Source: Streptomyces sp. NRRL WC-3618 (GTDB lineage: Bacteria; Actinomycetota; Actinomycetes; Streptomycetales; Streptomycetaceae). From it: a stretch of 33,238 nt of DNA. The notes beneath the pieces are model-generated. The model ran no database searches and was not told the DNA's origin. It was given only the letters and a program-made list of their open reading frames with translations. The DNA is taken from the NCBI RefSeq assembly GCF_001280005.1, contig NZ_LGDW01000487.1, positions 1-33,238 of the forward strand, written 5' to 3'. Every line of letters begins with the position of its first letter. Within the stretch, counting starts at the first letter, position 1. Below are positions 23,636 to 31,696 of the stretch, one piece after another. Position numbers and translations under genes: made by a program.

Positions 23636-24451
23636 ATGTTCTGGTCCTTCCTCCTGCTGCTGGCCTGGATCGCCGCCGGTACGGCGTGCACCCGGCTGTG
23701 TCTGGCCGCCGCCCGCGCGGCTGCCGCCGACCCGGACGCGGGCCCCGGCGGACGCGGGCGTGACCTGACGCTGTACGAGGCCGCGTTCCTGTCCGGCGGA
23801 CCGGCGCGCGTCGCCGATCTCACGCTGGTGTCGATGGCCCGTCAGCGACGGCTGCTGCTCGCCCACACCGGCTGGGCGACCGTCGTGGACCCCAGCGGGC
23901 GCGACGAGATGGAACGGTCGGTGATCGGCGCGATCGGGCCGGAGGGACAGTCACGCATCGCTCCGGTACGGGCGGCCACGGCCGGCACGGAAGCCGTCCG
24001 GGGGCTCGCGGACCGGCTCGTCGCGGCGGGCCTCGCCGTACCCGACGGGGCCAGGCGCGGGATCGCCTTCGCGGTCCGCCAGGTGCGGTCCGCCGCGCTG
24101 GCCGTCGTCGCGCTGGGCGCGGTCGCCCTGCTGGTGCCGGGGCGGGGCACCGTGCCGCGCGACCTGGTCGCCCTCTGGTTCGCGCTCCCCCTCGTCCTCA
24201 CCCTGAGCTGCCTCGCCATCGCGCGGATCGAGGTCCACCCGTACTCGCGCTGGGCGTCACCGGCCGGGCAGCGCCTCCTCACCGCCCTGACCCGGCGGAC
24301 CAGGACCGGCGGCCCCCACGGCGCCGGCGACGAGCGGACATACCTGACCTCCGTCGCCGTACTCGGCGTCCGCGCGGTCGGCGAACCCGGGCTGCGCGCG
24401 GCCTTCGCGCACCGGAAGACACCGCACACCCCGCGCGAACGGCTGCGCTGA
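23636..24451 (+). CDS. TIGR04222 domain membrane protein
   Basis: This 271-residue protein has an N-terminal TM segment (FWSFLLLLAWIAAGTACT). A cytosolic-type helical region follows (LTLYEAAFLSGGPARVADLT, then RQRRLLLAHTGWATVVD), which fits the TIGR04222 domain. Two more TM segments near residues 145-200 are AALAVVALGAVALLVPG and LVALWFALPLVLTLSCLAIA. From memory, many members end in a Gly/Cys-rich low-complexity tail and sit beside DUF692 genes. Here the protein ends PHTPRERLR with no such tail. Its position after the MNIO and DUF4142 genes suggests a shared pathway. Function unknown. Confidence 0.82.
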   Translation: MFWSFLLLLAWIAAGTACTRLCLAAARAAAADPDAGPGGRGRDLTLYEAAFLSGGPARVADLTLVSMARQRRLLLAHTGWATVVDPSGRDEMERSVIGAIGPEGQSRIAPVRAATAGTEAVRGLADRLVAAGLAVPDGARRGIAFAVRQVRSAALAVVALGAVALLVPGRGTVPRDLVALWFALPLVLTLSCLAIARIEVHPYSRWASPAGQRLLTALTRRTRTGGPHGAGDERTYLTSVAVLGVRAVGEPGLRAAFAHRKTPHTPRERLR

Positions 24452-24598
24452 CCGCCTCCCCCCGCTGCCCCGGCGCCCCGGCGCCCCGGGAGTGTGCGGG
24501 GGCGCACAGGAGTGCTCGCGGCGACACGGGCGACCGGTGCTTGCCTTCGCCTAGCGGCGCCCGAAACATCCCTTCCGTTGCCACCGAAGGGATACGCG

Positions 24599-26236
24599 AT
24601 GCGAACTGCCGCCCTCTATACGGCTGCCGGGTCCTTGCTGCTGACCACTCTGGCCGCCGCCCCGGCGGACAGCGCCCCCGGCCTGCCCGACCGCCCGGGA
24701 GGCCCCGGCTCGGCCGAGTTCCGGGGGTCCGTGCTGGCCGCCGCGCGCGCCGGGGCGGCCGGTATCCGCTTCGGGAAGTGCGCGGCCGAGGAGGAGCTGC
24801 CCGACAGCGTGCGCTGCGGCACCGTCACCGTGCCGCTCGACTACGCCCACCCCGACGGCAAGCAGATCAAGCTCACCGTCAGCCGGACCGAGGCGACCGG
24901 CAAGGACCCGCGCGACCCCGAGCACAAGGTCCCCCACCAGGGCGCCCTCGTCTACAACCCGGGCGGCCCCGGCGCCTCCGGCATGTTCTTCCCGATGATC
25001 GGGTTCATCCCGGAGTGGAAGCGCATCGCGGGGGCGTACGACCTGGTCGGGTACGCCCCGCGCGGGGTGGCCCGCTCGGCGCCGATCTCCTGCAAGGACC
25101 CGAAGCGCTTCTTCAAGGGGCCCACGCAGGCGCCGATGCACCCCTCTGAGGCGTACAAGATGGAGCGTGTCGCGGAGGCGAAGGCGTACGCGCGCGGGTG
25201 CGCCGAGCGTTCGGGCGACGCGCTGCGCCACTACCACTCCCTCAACAACGCCCGTGACCTGGACGTCCTGCGCGCCGCGCTCGGCGAGCACCGGCTGACC
25301 TTCATGGGCGCCTCGTACGGCACCTACCTCGGGGCGCTGTACGCGACGCTGTTCCCCTCGCACGTACGGCGGATGGTGTTCGACTCGGTGGTGAACCCGG
25401 ACCCGAGCCAGATCTGGTACGGCGACAACCTCGACCAGTCGGCCGCGTTCGAGAACCGCTGGGCGGACTTCCGGGCGTGGGTCGCGCGCCACAACGACGT
25501 GTACGGGCTGGGCGCCACGCCTCAGGCGGTGCTGCGCAGCTACGAGAAGGCGGCGGCGCGACTCGCCGTAGAGCCGGCCGGCGGGAAGGTGGGCCCGAGG
25601 CAGTTGCAGGGCGCGTTCCTCCAGGCGGGGTACTACGACGACTACTGGCCGCACCGCGCCCACGCCCTGGCCGCCTACCTCAAGGGCGATCCACAGCCGC
25701 TGATCGACCAGGCGGCGCCGGTGACGGAGGCGGCCGTCGAGGCGGAGAACGGCAACGCGGTCTACACGGCCGTCGAGTGCAACGACGCGCCCTGGCCGAC
25801 GAGTTGGCAGGTCTGGGACCAGGACAACACGCGGCTCGCCCGCACGGCGCCCTTCGAGACCTGGGACAACGCGTGGATGAACCTGCCGTGCGCCTACTGG
25901 CCGGCGCCCCGGCAGACCCCCCTCGATGTGCGGACCGGGCCGGGCGATCTGCCGCCGGTACTGATCCTGGCGGCCGAACGGGACGCGGCGACGCCGTACT
26001 CGGGCGCTCTGGAACTGCGGCGCCGACTGCCCGGCTCGGCCCTGGTGACCGAGCGGGGCTCGGGCACACACGGCATCGCCGGCGGCCCGAACCAGTGTGT
26101 CAACGACTACCTGGACGCGTATCTGCTGGCGGGCCGCCTGCCGGGGCGGAGCGCGGACTGCGCCCCGCACGCGGAGCCGCGGCCCGCTGCCCGGGTCGAC
26201 CGTTCCCAGAAGGAAAAGGCCGCCCAGGCGTCCTGA
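24599..26236 (+). CDS. Secreted tripeptidyl-aminopeptidase-like alpha/beta hydrolase
   Basis: This 545-residue secreted serine peptidase resembles Streptomyces tripeptidyl aminopeptidases. The signal peptide covers about residues 1-26 (LYTAAGSLLLTTLAAAPADS). The hydrolase core begins VRCGTVTVPLDYAHPDGKQI, then GALVYNPGGPGASG as the oxyanion-hole region. The catalytic triad is Ser239 in MGASYGTYLG, Asp462 in ERDAATP and His491 in GSGTHGIAG. Paired Cys (for example PCAYWP and NQCVNDY) suggest extracellular disulfides. GAAGGGA lies six bases before ATG 24599; the longer in-frame start at 24494 is rejected since it would place the signal peptide inside. The enzyme would release N-terminal tripeptides from external peptides. 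Confidence 0.92.
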   Translation: MRTAALYTAAGSLLLTTLAAAPADSAPGLPDRPGGPGSAEFRGSVLAAARAGAAGIRFGKCAAEEELPDSVRCGTVTVPLDYAHPDGKQIKLTVSRTEATGKDPRDPEHKVPHQGALVYNPGGPGASGMFFPMIGFIPEWKRIAGAYDLVGYAPRGVARSAPISCKDPKRFFKGPTQAPMHPSEAYKMERVAEAKAYARGCAERSGDALRHYHSLNNARDLDVLRAALGEHRLTFMGASYGTYLGALYATLFPSHVRRMVFDSVVNPDPSQIWYGDNLDQSAAFENRWADFRAWVARHNDVYGLGATPQAVLRSYEKAAARLAVEPAGGKVGPRQLQGAFLQAGYYDDYWPHRAHALAAYLKGDPQPLIDQAAPVTEAAVEAENGNAVYTAVECNDAPWPTSWQVWDQDNTRLARTAPFETWDNAWMNLPCAYWPAPRQTPLDVRTGPGDLPPVLILAAERDAATPYSGALELRRRLPGSALVTERGSGTHGIAGGPNQCVNDYLDAYLLAGRLPGRSADCAPHAEPRPAARVDRSQKEKAAQAS

Positions 26237-26251
26237 GGCGGGCGGGCGCCG

Positions 26252-26300
26252 TCAGGCGAGCGCTTCGACCAGTTCGGTGACCGGCTTACGGCGACCGGTG
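26252..26300 (-). repeat. Partial duplication of the hemQ 3' end
   Basis: These 49 bases match 26357-26405 (the end of hemQ) at 44 of 49 positions. On the minus strand the copy reads TGRRKPVTELVEALA and a stop, against [15 protein letters not shown] in hemQ. The two are 105 bases apart, and a hairpin lies between them. The piece has no start and is not a gene. Confidence 0.9.
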
Positions 26301-26309
26301 CCGCATCTC

Positions 26310-26326
26310 CCGGGGGCAGCCCCCGG
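26310..26326. terminator. Hairpin downstream of hemQ
   Basis: CCGGGGG, loop CAG, then CCCCCGG: a perfect 7-bp stem between hemQ and its duplicated tail. It could end transcription of hemY-hemQ and of the convergent hydrolase gene. There is no T-run. Confidence 0.5.
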
Positions 26327-26356
26327 ACCCCCGGCCGCCGCAGAGCACCGCCTCGA

Positions 26357-27088
26357 TCAGGCGAGCCCCTCGACCAGCTCGGCGACCGACTTACGGCGAC
26401 CGGTGTAGAACGGGACCTCTTCGCGGACGTGCATACGGGCCTCTGAGGCGCGCAGATGGCGCATGAGGTCGACGATGCGGTACAGCTCGTCGGCCTCGAA
26501 GGCCAGCAGCCACTCGTAGTCGCCGAGGGAGAACGAGGCGACCGTGTTGGCCCGCACGTCCGGGTAGCCGCGGGCCATCTTGCCGTGGTCGGCGAGCATC
26601 CGGCGGCGGTCCTCGTCGGGCAGCAGATACCAGTCGTACGAGCGCACGAACGGGTAGACGCTGACGTAGTTCCGGGGCGTCTCGTCGGCCAGGAACGCGG
26701 GGATGTGCGAGCGGTTGAACTCGGCGGGGCGGTGCAGCGCCATGTTCGACCACACCGGGTCCAGGGCGCGGCCCAGTCGGGTGCGGCGGAAGAGGTTGTA
26801 CGCCTCCTGGAGCTGGTCCGCGGTCTCGGCGTGCCACCAGATCATCAGGTCGGCGTCGGCGCGCAGGCCCGACACGTCGTACGTGCCGCGGACCGTCACG
26901 TCCTTCGCGGCGAGCTGGTCGAACAGCTCCTGGACCTCGTCGGCGTAGCCCGTGCGGTCCTCGGGCAGGACGTCCTTCAGCTTGAAGACGGACCACAGGG
27001 TGTAGCGGATGACCTCGTTGAGGTCCTTGGCCAGCTTGCCCTTGTTCGGGATGCGGGCCGCGTCGGTGGTGGGGGCGTCGTCACTCAT
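26357..27088 (-). CDS. hemQ: Coproheme decarboxylase HemQ (ChdC)
   Basis: This 243-residue enzyme of the chlorite-dismutase-like family removes two carboxyl groups from coproheme to give haem b, the last step of the coproporphyrin-dependent pathway. Residues [15 protein letters not shown] and [20 protein letters not shown] are typical of the fold. The catalytic Tyr is probably Tyr145 in [11 protein letters not shown]. His168 in [10 protein letters not shown] matches the proximal haem ligand. The end is [14 protein letters not shown]. It starts four bases after the hemY stop and is translated with it. No chlorite dismutase arginine motif is evident, so it should not be called a chlorite dismutase. 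Confidence 0.96.
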   Translation of the reverse strand: MSDDAPTTDAARIPNKGKLAKDLNEVIRYTLWSVFKLKDVLPEDRTGYADEVQELFDQLAAKDVTVRGTYDVSGLRADADLMIWWHAETADQLQEAYNLFRRTRLGRALDPVWSNMALHRPAEFNRSHIPAFLADETPRNYVSVYPFVRSYDWYLLPDEDRRRMLADHGKMARGYPDVRANTVASFSLGDYEWLLAFEADELYRIVDLMRHLRASEARMHVREEVPFYTGRRKSVAELVEGLA

Positions 27089-27092
27089 GTGC

Positions 27093-28532
27093 CTATTCTC
27101 CCGCTCCGCCGGTCGCGCTTCGCACCGGGCCCGCCTCCAGGGCGTCCACCGCCGCGTAGGCGCTCGCGATGCAGGCGGGGATGCCGACCCCGTCGTACGC
27201 GGCGCCGCACACGGCGAGGCCGGGGAGCTTGGCGAGGTGTTCGCGGATCCGGTCCACGCGCGCGTGGTGGCCGACGGGGTACTGGGGCAGGCCGTCGTCC
27301 CAGCGGGTGACGCGGGTCTCGACGGGGACCGCCGTCAGTCCTGTCGCCTCCTCGAGGTCGTGGCGTGAGACATCGACCAGGTCGGCGTCGGGGCGCTGGA
27401 GGATCTCCGTCTCGGCGTACCGCCCCACGGAGGTCCGCAGGACCAGCAGGTCCGGGTTCTCCTCGGCGATCCAGCCCCACTTCTGGGAGGCGAACGTCGA
27501 CGCCTTGATGGTGCGTCCGTCGACGGGCGGCACCAGGAAGCCGCTGCCCTCGGGAAGGCTGACGTCGGCGCGGCGGTAGGCGAGGGTGATCAGGGCCATC
27601 GACGCGTACTCCACGCCCGCGAGTTCGGCCGCGGCGGCCGGTGCCTCGGCGCGCAGGAGTCCGGCGGCCACCGGGGTCGGGACGGCGACCACCACGCCGT
27701 CGGCGTCGAGCACCCGCTCCCCGGCGACGACCCGCCACGCCGCCGAGGTCCCGGCCGTGCGGCGCAGCTCGGTCACGGGTGCCCCGGTGACGATCTCGCC
27801 GCCCCGCGCGCGCACCGCCCGCGCGACGGCGAGCGGCAGTCGGCCCACGCCTCCCTGGATGCCCATGAAGACGGAGCCGCTCTGCTGGGGGGCGGCGGCC
27901 AGCCGGGCCTGGATGCCGCGCACCCCTTCCGTCAGGGAGGTGTGCCGCTTGGCGACCTCGAAGAGCTGGGGTACGGCCGAGCGCATCGAGATGCGGTACG
28001 CGTCGCCCGCGTACACCCCGCCCAGCAGCGGTTCCACCAGTCGGTCGACGACCTCGCGGCCGAGGCGCGCGGCGACGAACTCCCCCACCGCCACGTCGTC
28101 CCCGACCTCCGTGCGCGGCAGGTCGGCGTCGCGCTCGATACGGGCCAGCCCCTCGTCGGAGAGGACGCCGGCCAGGGCGGAGGCGCTGCCGGGGACGCCC
28201 ATGACGTGCCCCTTGGGAAAGGGCCGCAGGGCGCCCCGGGTCCAGATCGCGGCCGTCGAGGTGGCGGGCGCCCGAAGGTGGTCGTCGAGGCCCACCTCGC
28301 GGGCCAGCGCGACGGCTTCGGGTCTGCGCGCGAGCATCGACTCGGCGCCGAGATCGACCCGGGCGCCCGCGATCTCGCCGGGCAGCAGCTTGCCGCCGAG
28401 ACGGTCGGACGCCTCCAGTACCGTGACTCTGGCGCCCCGGTCCAGCAGCCGGTGGGCGGCGGCCAGACCCGCGATCCCGCCCCCGATGACGACGACATGC
28501 CCGGCACCCGCACGGGCCTCCACTGCGCTCAT
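27093..28532 (-). CDS. hemY: Coproporphyrinogen III oxidase, HemY/HemG type (CgoX)
   Basis: This 479-residue FAD enzyme oxidises coproporphyrinogen III (formerly annotated protoporphyrinogen oxidase). The dinucleotide-binding N-terminus is [20 protein letters not shown] (GGGIAG at 17-22), followed by [15 protein letters not shown]. Further typical parts are [13 protein letters not shown] and, at the end, [20 protein letters not shown], which closes the FAD site. In monoderm bacteria this enzyme acts before ferrochelatase and HemQ, which fits the hemQ gene next to it. ATG 28532 is the start. The 187-base gap to the divergent DUF4349 gene should carry both promoters; I recognise no clear boxes there. 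Confidence 0.95.
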   Translation of the reverse strand: MSAVEARAGAGHVVVIGGGIAGLAAAHRLLDRGARVTVLEASDRLGGKLLPGEIAGARVDLGAESMLARRPEAVALAREVGLDDHLRAPATSTAAIWTRGALRPFPKGHVMGVPGSASALAGVLSDEGLARIERDADLPRTEVGDDVAVGEFVAARLGREVVDRLVEPLLGGVYAGDAYRISMRSAVPQLFEVAKRHTSLTEGVRGIQARLAAAPQQSGSVFMGIQGGVGRLPLAVARAVRARGGEIVTGAPVTELRRTAGTSAAWRVVAGERVLDADGVVVAVPTPVAAGLLRAEAPAAAAELAGVEYASMALITLAYRRADVSLPEGSGFLVPPVDGRTIKASTFASQKWGWIAEENPDLLVLRTSVGRYAETEILQRPDADLVDVSRHDLEEATGLTAVPVETRVTRWDDGLPQYPVGHHARVDRIREHLAKLPGLAVCGAAYDGVGIPACIASAYAAVDALEAGPVRSATGGAGE

Positions 28533-28719
28533 GCGACCACCTTCTCAGACCCCACTGACACTCCCGTCGGCGCACGGCGCCCCCGGTGTCCGGCGCGCAT
28601 CCCGACCGTGACCTCTTCGGGACCATAACCGGCCAACGTTCCGGCCGCCTCGGGCGTCGAAGGAGCGTCAGTCGTGCAACACGACGGCCCAACGACAGCC
28701 CTCGGGGGGAATCCGCACC

Positions 28720-29694
28720 ATGAACACCCTGCGCACAAGCCGTACCCGTCCCGTTCAGGCCCTGGCGGGCCTCCTTCTCGCCGCGTCCCTCGCGCTCACC
28801 GGTTGCAGCGGCGGCGCCGACGACGCCGGCACGACCAGTGACTCGGGCGCCGCCGCGAAGGGAGCGGCCCCTGACGCCCTGGACGAGCAGGCCGGGTCCG
28901 ACAGCAAGCCCGGCGGCAAGGGCGGCGGCGCCCAGGCCAGTGCGGCGCCCCAGACGGCCACCGGCCCGCACATCATCCGTACCGTGTCGGTGTCCGTGCA
29001 GGTCAAGGACGTACCGAAGGCCTTGGCCAAGGTGCGCACCACCACGGAGAACGCGGGCGGTTTCGTCGGCAGCGAGACGACGACCCTGGACGAGGAGGAG
29101 GGCGGCGAGAGCACCGACGTCGTCCTGCGGGTGCCGGTGGCCGACTACGAGCGGGTACTGGACGCGCTGGAGGGCACCGGCAAGCTCCTGCACCGGGAGG
29201 CGGAGGCGAAGGACGTCACCGAGCAGGTCGTCGACGTGGAGAGCCGCGTGACCACGCAGCGCGCCAGCGTGAACCGCATCCGCGAGCTGATGGACAAGGC
29301 CACCAAACTCTCCGACGTGGTCACCCTGGAGGGCGAGTTGAGCCGCCGTCAGGCCGATCTGGAGTCGCTGCTGGCCCGCCAGGCCTCCCTGAAGGACCGC
29401 ACTTCCCTGGCCACGATCAACCTCTCCCTCTCGCAGAACCCGGCCAAGGCGTCCGACAAGGACGACGACCCGGGCTTCCTGGACGCCCTCGTGGGCGGCT
29501 GGAGTGCCTTCGTGACGATGCTGCGCTGGATCGTGGTGACCCTCGCCGCGATCCTGCCGTTCGCCGCGATGGCGGCCCTGCTGGTGTTCGGCTGGCTGCG
29601 CCTCACCCGCGTCCGCGAGCAGCGCCCCACCCCGGACACGGCCACGGGCCCGGCTCCGACGGCCTCCCTGCCGACGGCTCCGGACCAGGACTGA
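28720..29694 (+). CDS. DUF4349 lipoprotein
   Basis: This 324-residue protein has a lipoprotein signal with Cys29 (LAASLALTGCSGG). A Gly/Ala/Ser-rich linker follows, then the DUF4349 domain: HIIRTVSVSVQVKDVPKAL, TTENAGGFVGSETT, VLRVPVADYERVLDALEG, and VVDVESRVTTQRASVNRI. A coiled-coil region rich in Glu/Arg/Leu comes next (LEGELSRRQADLESLLARQA). One TM segment near residues 270-295 (WIVVTLAAILPFAAMAALLV) is followed by a basic stop and a short Pro-rich tail. It is thus anchored by lipid at the N-terminus and by TM at the C-terminus. Function of the family is not known. The gene is divergent from hemY. Confidence 0.9.
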   Translation: MNTLRTSRTRPVQALAGLLLAASLALTGCSGGADDAGTTSDSGAAAKGAAPDALDEQAGSDSKPGGKGGGAQASAAPQTATGPHIIRTVSVSVQVKDVPKALAKVRTTTENAGGFVGSETTTLDEEEGGESTDVVLRVPVADYERVLDALEGTGKLLHREAEAKDVTEQVVDVESRVTTQRASVNRIRELMDKATKLSDVVTLEGELSRRQADLESLLARQASLKDRTSLATINLSLSQNPAKASDKDDDPGFLDALVGGWSAFVTMLRWIVVTLAAILPFAAMAALLVFGWLRLTRVREQRPTPDTATGPAPTASLPTAPDQD

Positions 29695-29741
29695 TCATCC
29701 CTGGCCAAGCCTGAAATGCCGGGCCCCCGTAGCGTGTTGCC

Positions 29742-31157
29742 ATGAGCATGAGCGATGGCCGTACGAGTGACACGCAGCGTGGGACCGAGCGTCTGGTGGT
29801 GATCGGCGGCGACGCGGCGGGCATGTCCGCCGCGTCGCAGGCACGCCGGCTGAAGGGGCCCGGCGAACTGGAGATCGTGGCGTTCGAACGCGGCAACTTC
29901 ACCTCCTTCTCGGCGTGCGGCATCCCCTACTGGGTGAGCGGCGACGTCCCGGACCGGGACCGGCTGATCGCCCGCTCTGCCGAGGAGCACCGGGAGCGCG
30001 ACATCGACCTGCGGATGCGTACGGAGGTCATGGAGATCGACGTGCCGGGCGGGCGGGTACGCGCGCGTGACCTCGAAACGGGCGCCGAGTCATGGACGTC
30101 GTACGACAAACTGGTGATCGCCACGGGCGCCCGCCCGATCCGCCCCGACCTGCCGGGGGTCGACGCCCCCGGGGTGCACGGCGTACAGACCCTGGACGAC
30201 GGCCAGGCTCTCCTGGACACCCTGGCCACCACCGAGGGCCGCCGCGCGGTCGTGGTCGGCGCGGGCTACATCGGCGTGGAGATGGCCGAGGCGCTCATCA
30301 AACGCGGCTACGAGGTGACGGTCGTCAACCGCGGCGCGGAACCGATGTCCACCCTCGACCCGGACATGGGCCGCCTGGTGCACGAGGCGATGGAGGGCCT
30401 CGGCATCACCATGGTGAACGACGCCGAGGTCACCAAGCTGCTCACCGGCGACGACGGCCGGGTGCGCGCGGTGGCGACCGAGGACGCCGAGTACCCGGCG
30501 GACGTGGTCGTGCTCGGCATCGGCGTCCGCCCCGAGACGACGCTCGCACGGGCGGCGGGCCTGCCCGTGGGCGACCACGGCGGGCTGCTCACCGACCTGG
30601 CGATGCGGGTGCGCGGGCACGAGAACATCTGGGCGGGCGGTGACTGTGTGGAGGTCCTGGACCTGGTCTCCGGCCAGGAACGGCACATCGCGCTGGGCAC
30701 GCACGCCAACAAGCACGGCCAGGTCATCGGTGCGAACGTGGGCGGCGGCTACGCCACCTTCCCCGGCGTCGTCGGCACCGCCGTGAGCAAGGTGTGCGAT
30801 CTGGAGATCGCCCGCACCGGTCTGCGGGAGAAGGACGCGGACCGGGCGGGCCTCCGCTTCGAGTCGGTCACCATCGAGTCGACGAGCCGTGCGGGCTACT
30901 ACCCCGGCGCGGCCCTGATGACGGTCAAGATGCTCGCCGAACACCGCACGGGCCGCCTCCTCGGCGTCCAGATCGTCGGCCGGGAGGGCGCGGCGAAGCG
31001 GGTCGACATCGCGGCGGTGGCCCTTACGGCGGGCATGACGGTGGAACAGATGACAGCCCTGGACCTGGGCTACGCCCCACCGTTCTCCCCGGTCTGGGAC
31101 CCCGTACTGGTCGCCGCGAGGAAAGCGACAGCGGCGGTACGGGCCCATGCGCGCTAG
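29742..31157 (+). CDS. CoA-disulfide reductase/NADH-oxidase-like flavoprotein
   Basis: This 471-residue pyridine-nucleotide-disulfide oxidoreductase has FAD motif VVIGGDAAGMSAASQARRLK (residues 19-38) and a single active-site Cys59 in SFSACGIPYW, the signature of CoA-disulfide reductases and related NADH oxidases. The NAD(P)H motif VVVGAGYIGVEMAEALIKRG is near residue 168. IWAGGDCVEV is the second FAD contact, and the C-terminal dimer domain ends TALDLGYAPPFSPVWDP. Physiological substrate is uncertain: CoA disulfide, other disulfides or oxygen. TAGCGT lies six bases before ATG 29742, again suggesting a leaderless message. ATG 29748 is an alternative. The stop codon lies inside a hairpin. Confidence 0.92.
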   Translation: MSMSDGRTSDTQRGTERLVVIGGDAAGMSAASQARRLKGPGELEIVAFERGNFTSFSACGIPYWVSGDVPDRDRLIARSAEEHRERDIDLRMRTEVMEIDVPGGRVRARDLETGAESWTSYDKLVIATGARPIRPDLPGVDAPGVHGVQTLDDGQALLDTLATTEGRRAVVVGAGYIGVEMAEALIKRGYEVTVVNRGAEPMSTLDPDMGRLVHEAMEGLGITMVNDAEVTKLLTGDDGRVRAVATEDAEYPADVVVLGIGVRPETTLARAAGLPVGDHGGLLTDLAMRVRGHENIWAGGDCVEVLDLVSGQERHIALGTHANKHGQVIGANVGGGYATFPGVVGTAVSKVCDLEIARTGLREKDADRAGLRFESVTIESTSRAGYYPGAALMTVKMLAEHRTGRLLGVQIVGREGAAKRVDIAAVALTAGMTVEQMTALDLGYAPPFSPVWDPVLVAARKATAAVRAHAR

Positions 31158-31171
31158 GGGAAGATCCCTAG
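31154..31171 (+). terminator. Hairpin at the stop of the flavoprotein gene
   Basis: CTAGGG, six bases, then CCCTAG: a perfect 6-bp stem that includes the stop TAG (31155-31157). It runs directly into the intergenic repeat copy 2. Termination is likely but there is no T-run. Confidence 0.5.
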
Positions 31172-31214
31172 GGGCGCGGGAACTGCGCGACAAGCGACGA
31201 CGGACCCGCGCCCG
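31167..31214. repeat. Streptomyces-type dispersed intergenic repeat, copy 2
   Basis: CCTAGGGGCGCGGG followed by GCGCGACAAGCGAC...CGGACCCGCGCCCG parallels copy 1 at 8711-8783. The variable middle differs and is shorter. It fills the gap between two convergent genes. Confidence 0.6.
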
Positions 31215-31240
31215 GCCACGCACAGGCACCCCCTGCGGCG

Positions 31241-31573
31241 CTACGCCGTCCCGTTGATCCGGTCGATCGCCTGCCGGGCCTGCTCCCCCGGCGGCCGGGA
31301 CGGCAGCGCCGACACGGACGCCGACGCCGAGACCGACGGCACCTGCTGCGACTGCGGCGGCTTCGCGTGGGCGCCCAGCCCGCTGGACCGCAGCCGGTGG
31401 CTCACCGCCTCGTCGAGCGTCACCGGACGCTGCATCTGTGTGGCCAGCCGCCCCGCCTCCTGGCCGAGCCGGGCCACGTCCTCCCAGGGCAGGTGGACCA
31501 CCAGCGCGAGTTCGGCTTCTCCGTTCGGCAGAGCCTGTACCGACTGCGTCGGAGGAGTAACTCGGTCGTTCAT
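31241..31573 (-). CDS. Conserved hypothetical protein (110 residues)
   Basis: No domain is recognised. The N-terminal half is ordered-looking: ELALVVHLPWEDVARLGQEA, then TQMQRPVTLDEAVSHRLRSS. The tail is Ser/Pro/Gln-rich (SVSASASVSALPSRPPGEQ). There is no signal peptide, so it is cytosolic. The product is neutral to slightly acidic in the first half. It is convergent with the flavoprotein gene and divergent from the rhomboid gene (123-base gap). Codon use is normal for the genome, which supports a real gene. Confidence 0.7.
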   Translation of the reverse strand: MNDRVTPPTQSVQALPNGEAELALVVHLPWEDVARLGQEAGRLATQMQRPVTLDEAVSHRLRSSGLGAHAKPPQSQQVPSVSASASVSALPSRPPGEQARQAIDRINGTA

Positions 31574-31696
31574 CGCCTGTTCCTCACGTCGTCCCCGCGC
31601 CCGCCTTCGTCGTGTCGCGGACGTCGAGGACAGATACGGACACGCGGGCGACCGTGTTCACCGATTCGTAGGACATATCGGGGGCAGTACTTCCTT

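Noticed and set aside
27085..29193. 702-codon minus-strand frame across hemY and DUF4349
   Set aside because: Shadow frame, Arg/Gly-rich repeats without motifs; it contradicts two well-supported genes.
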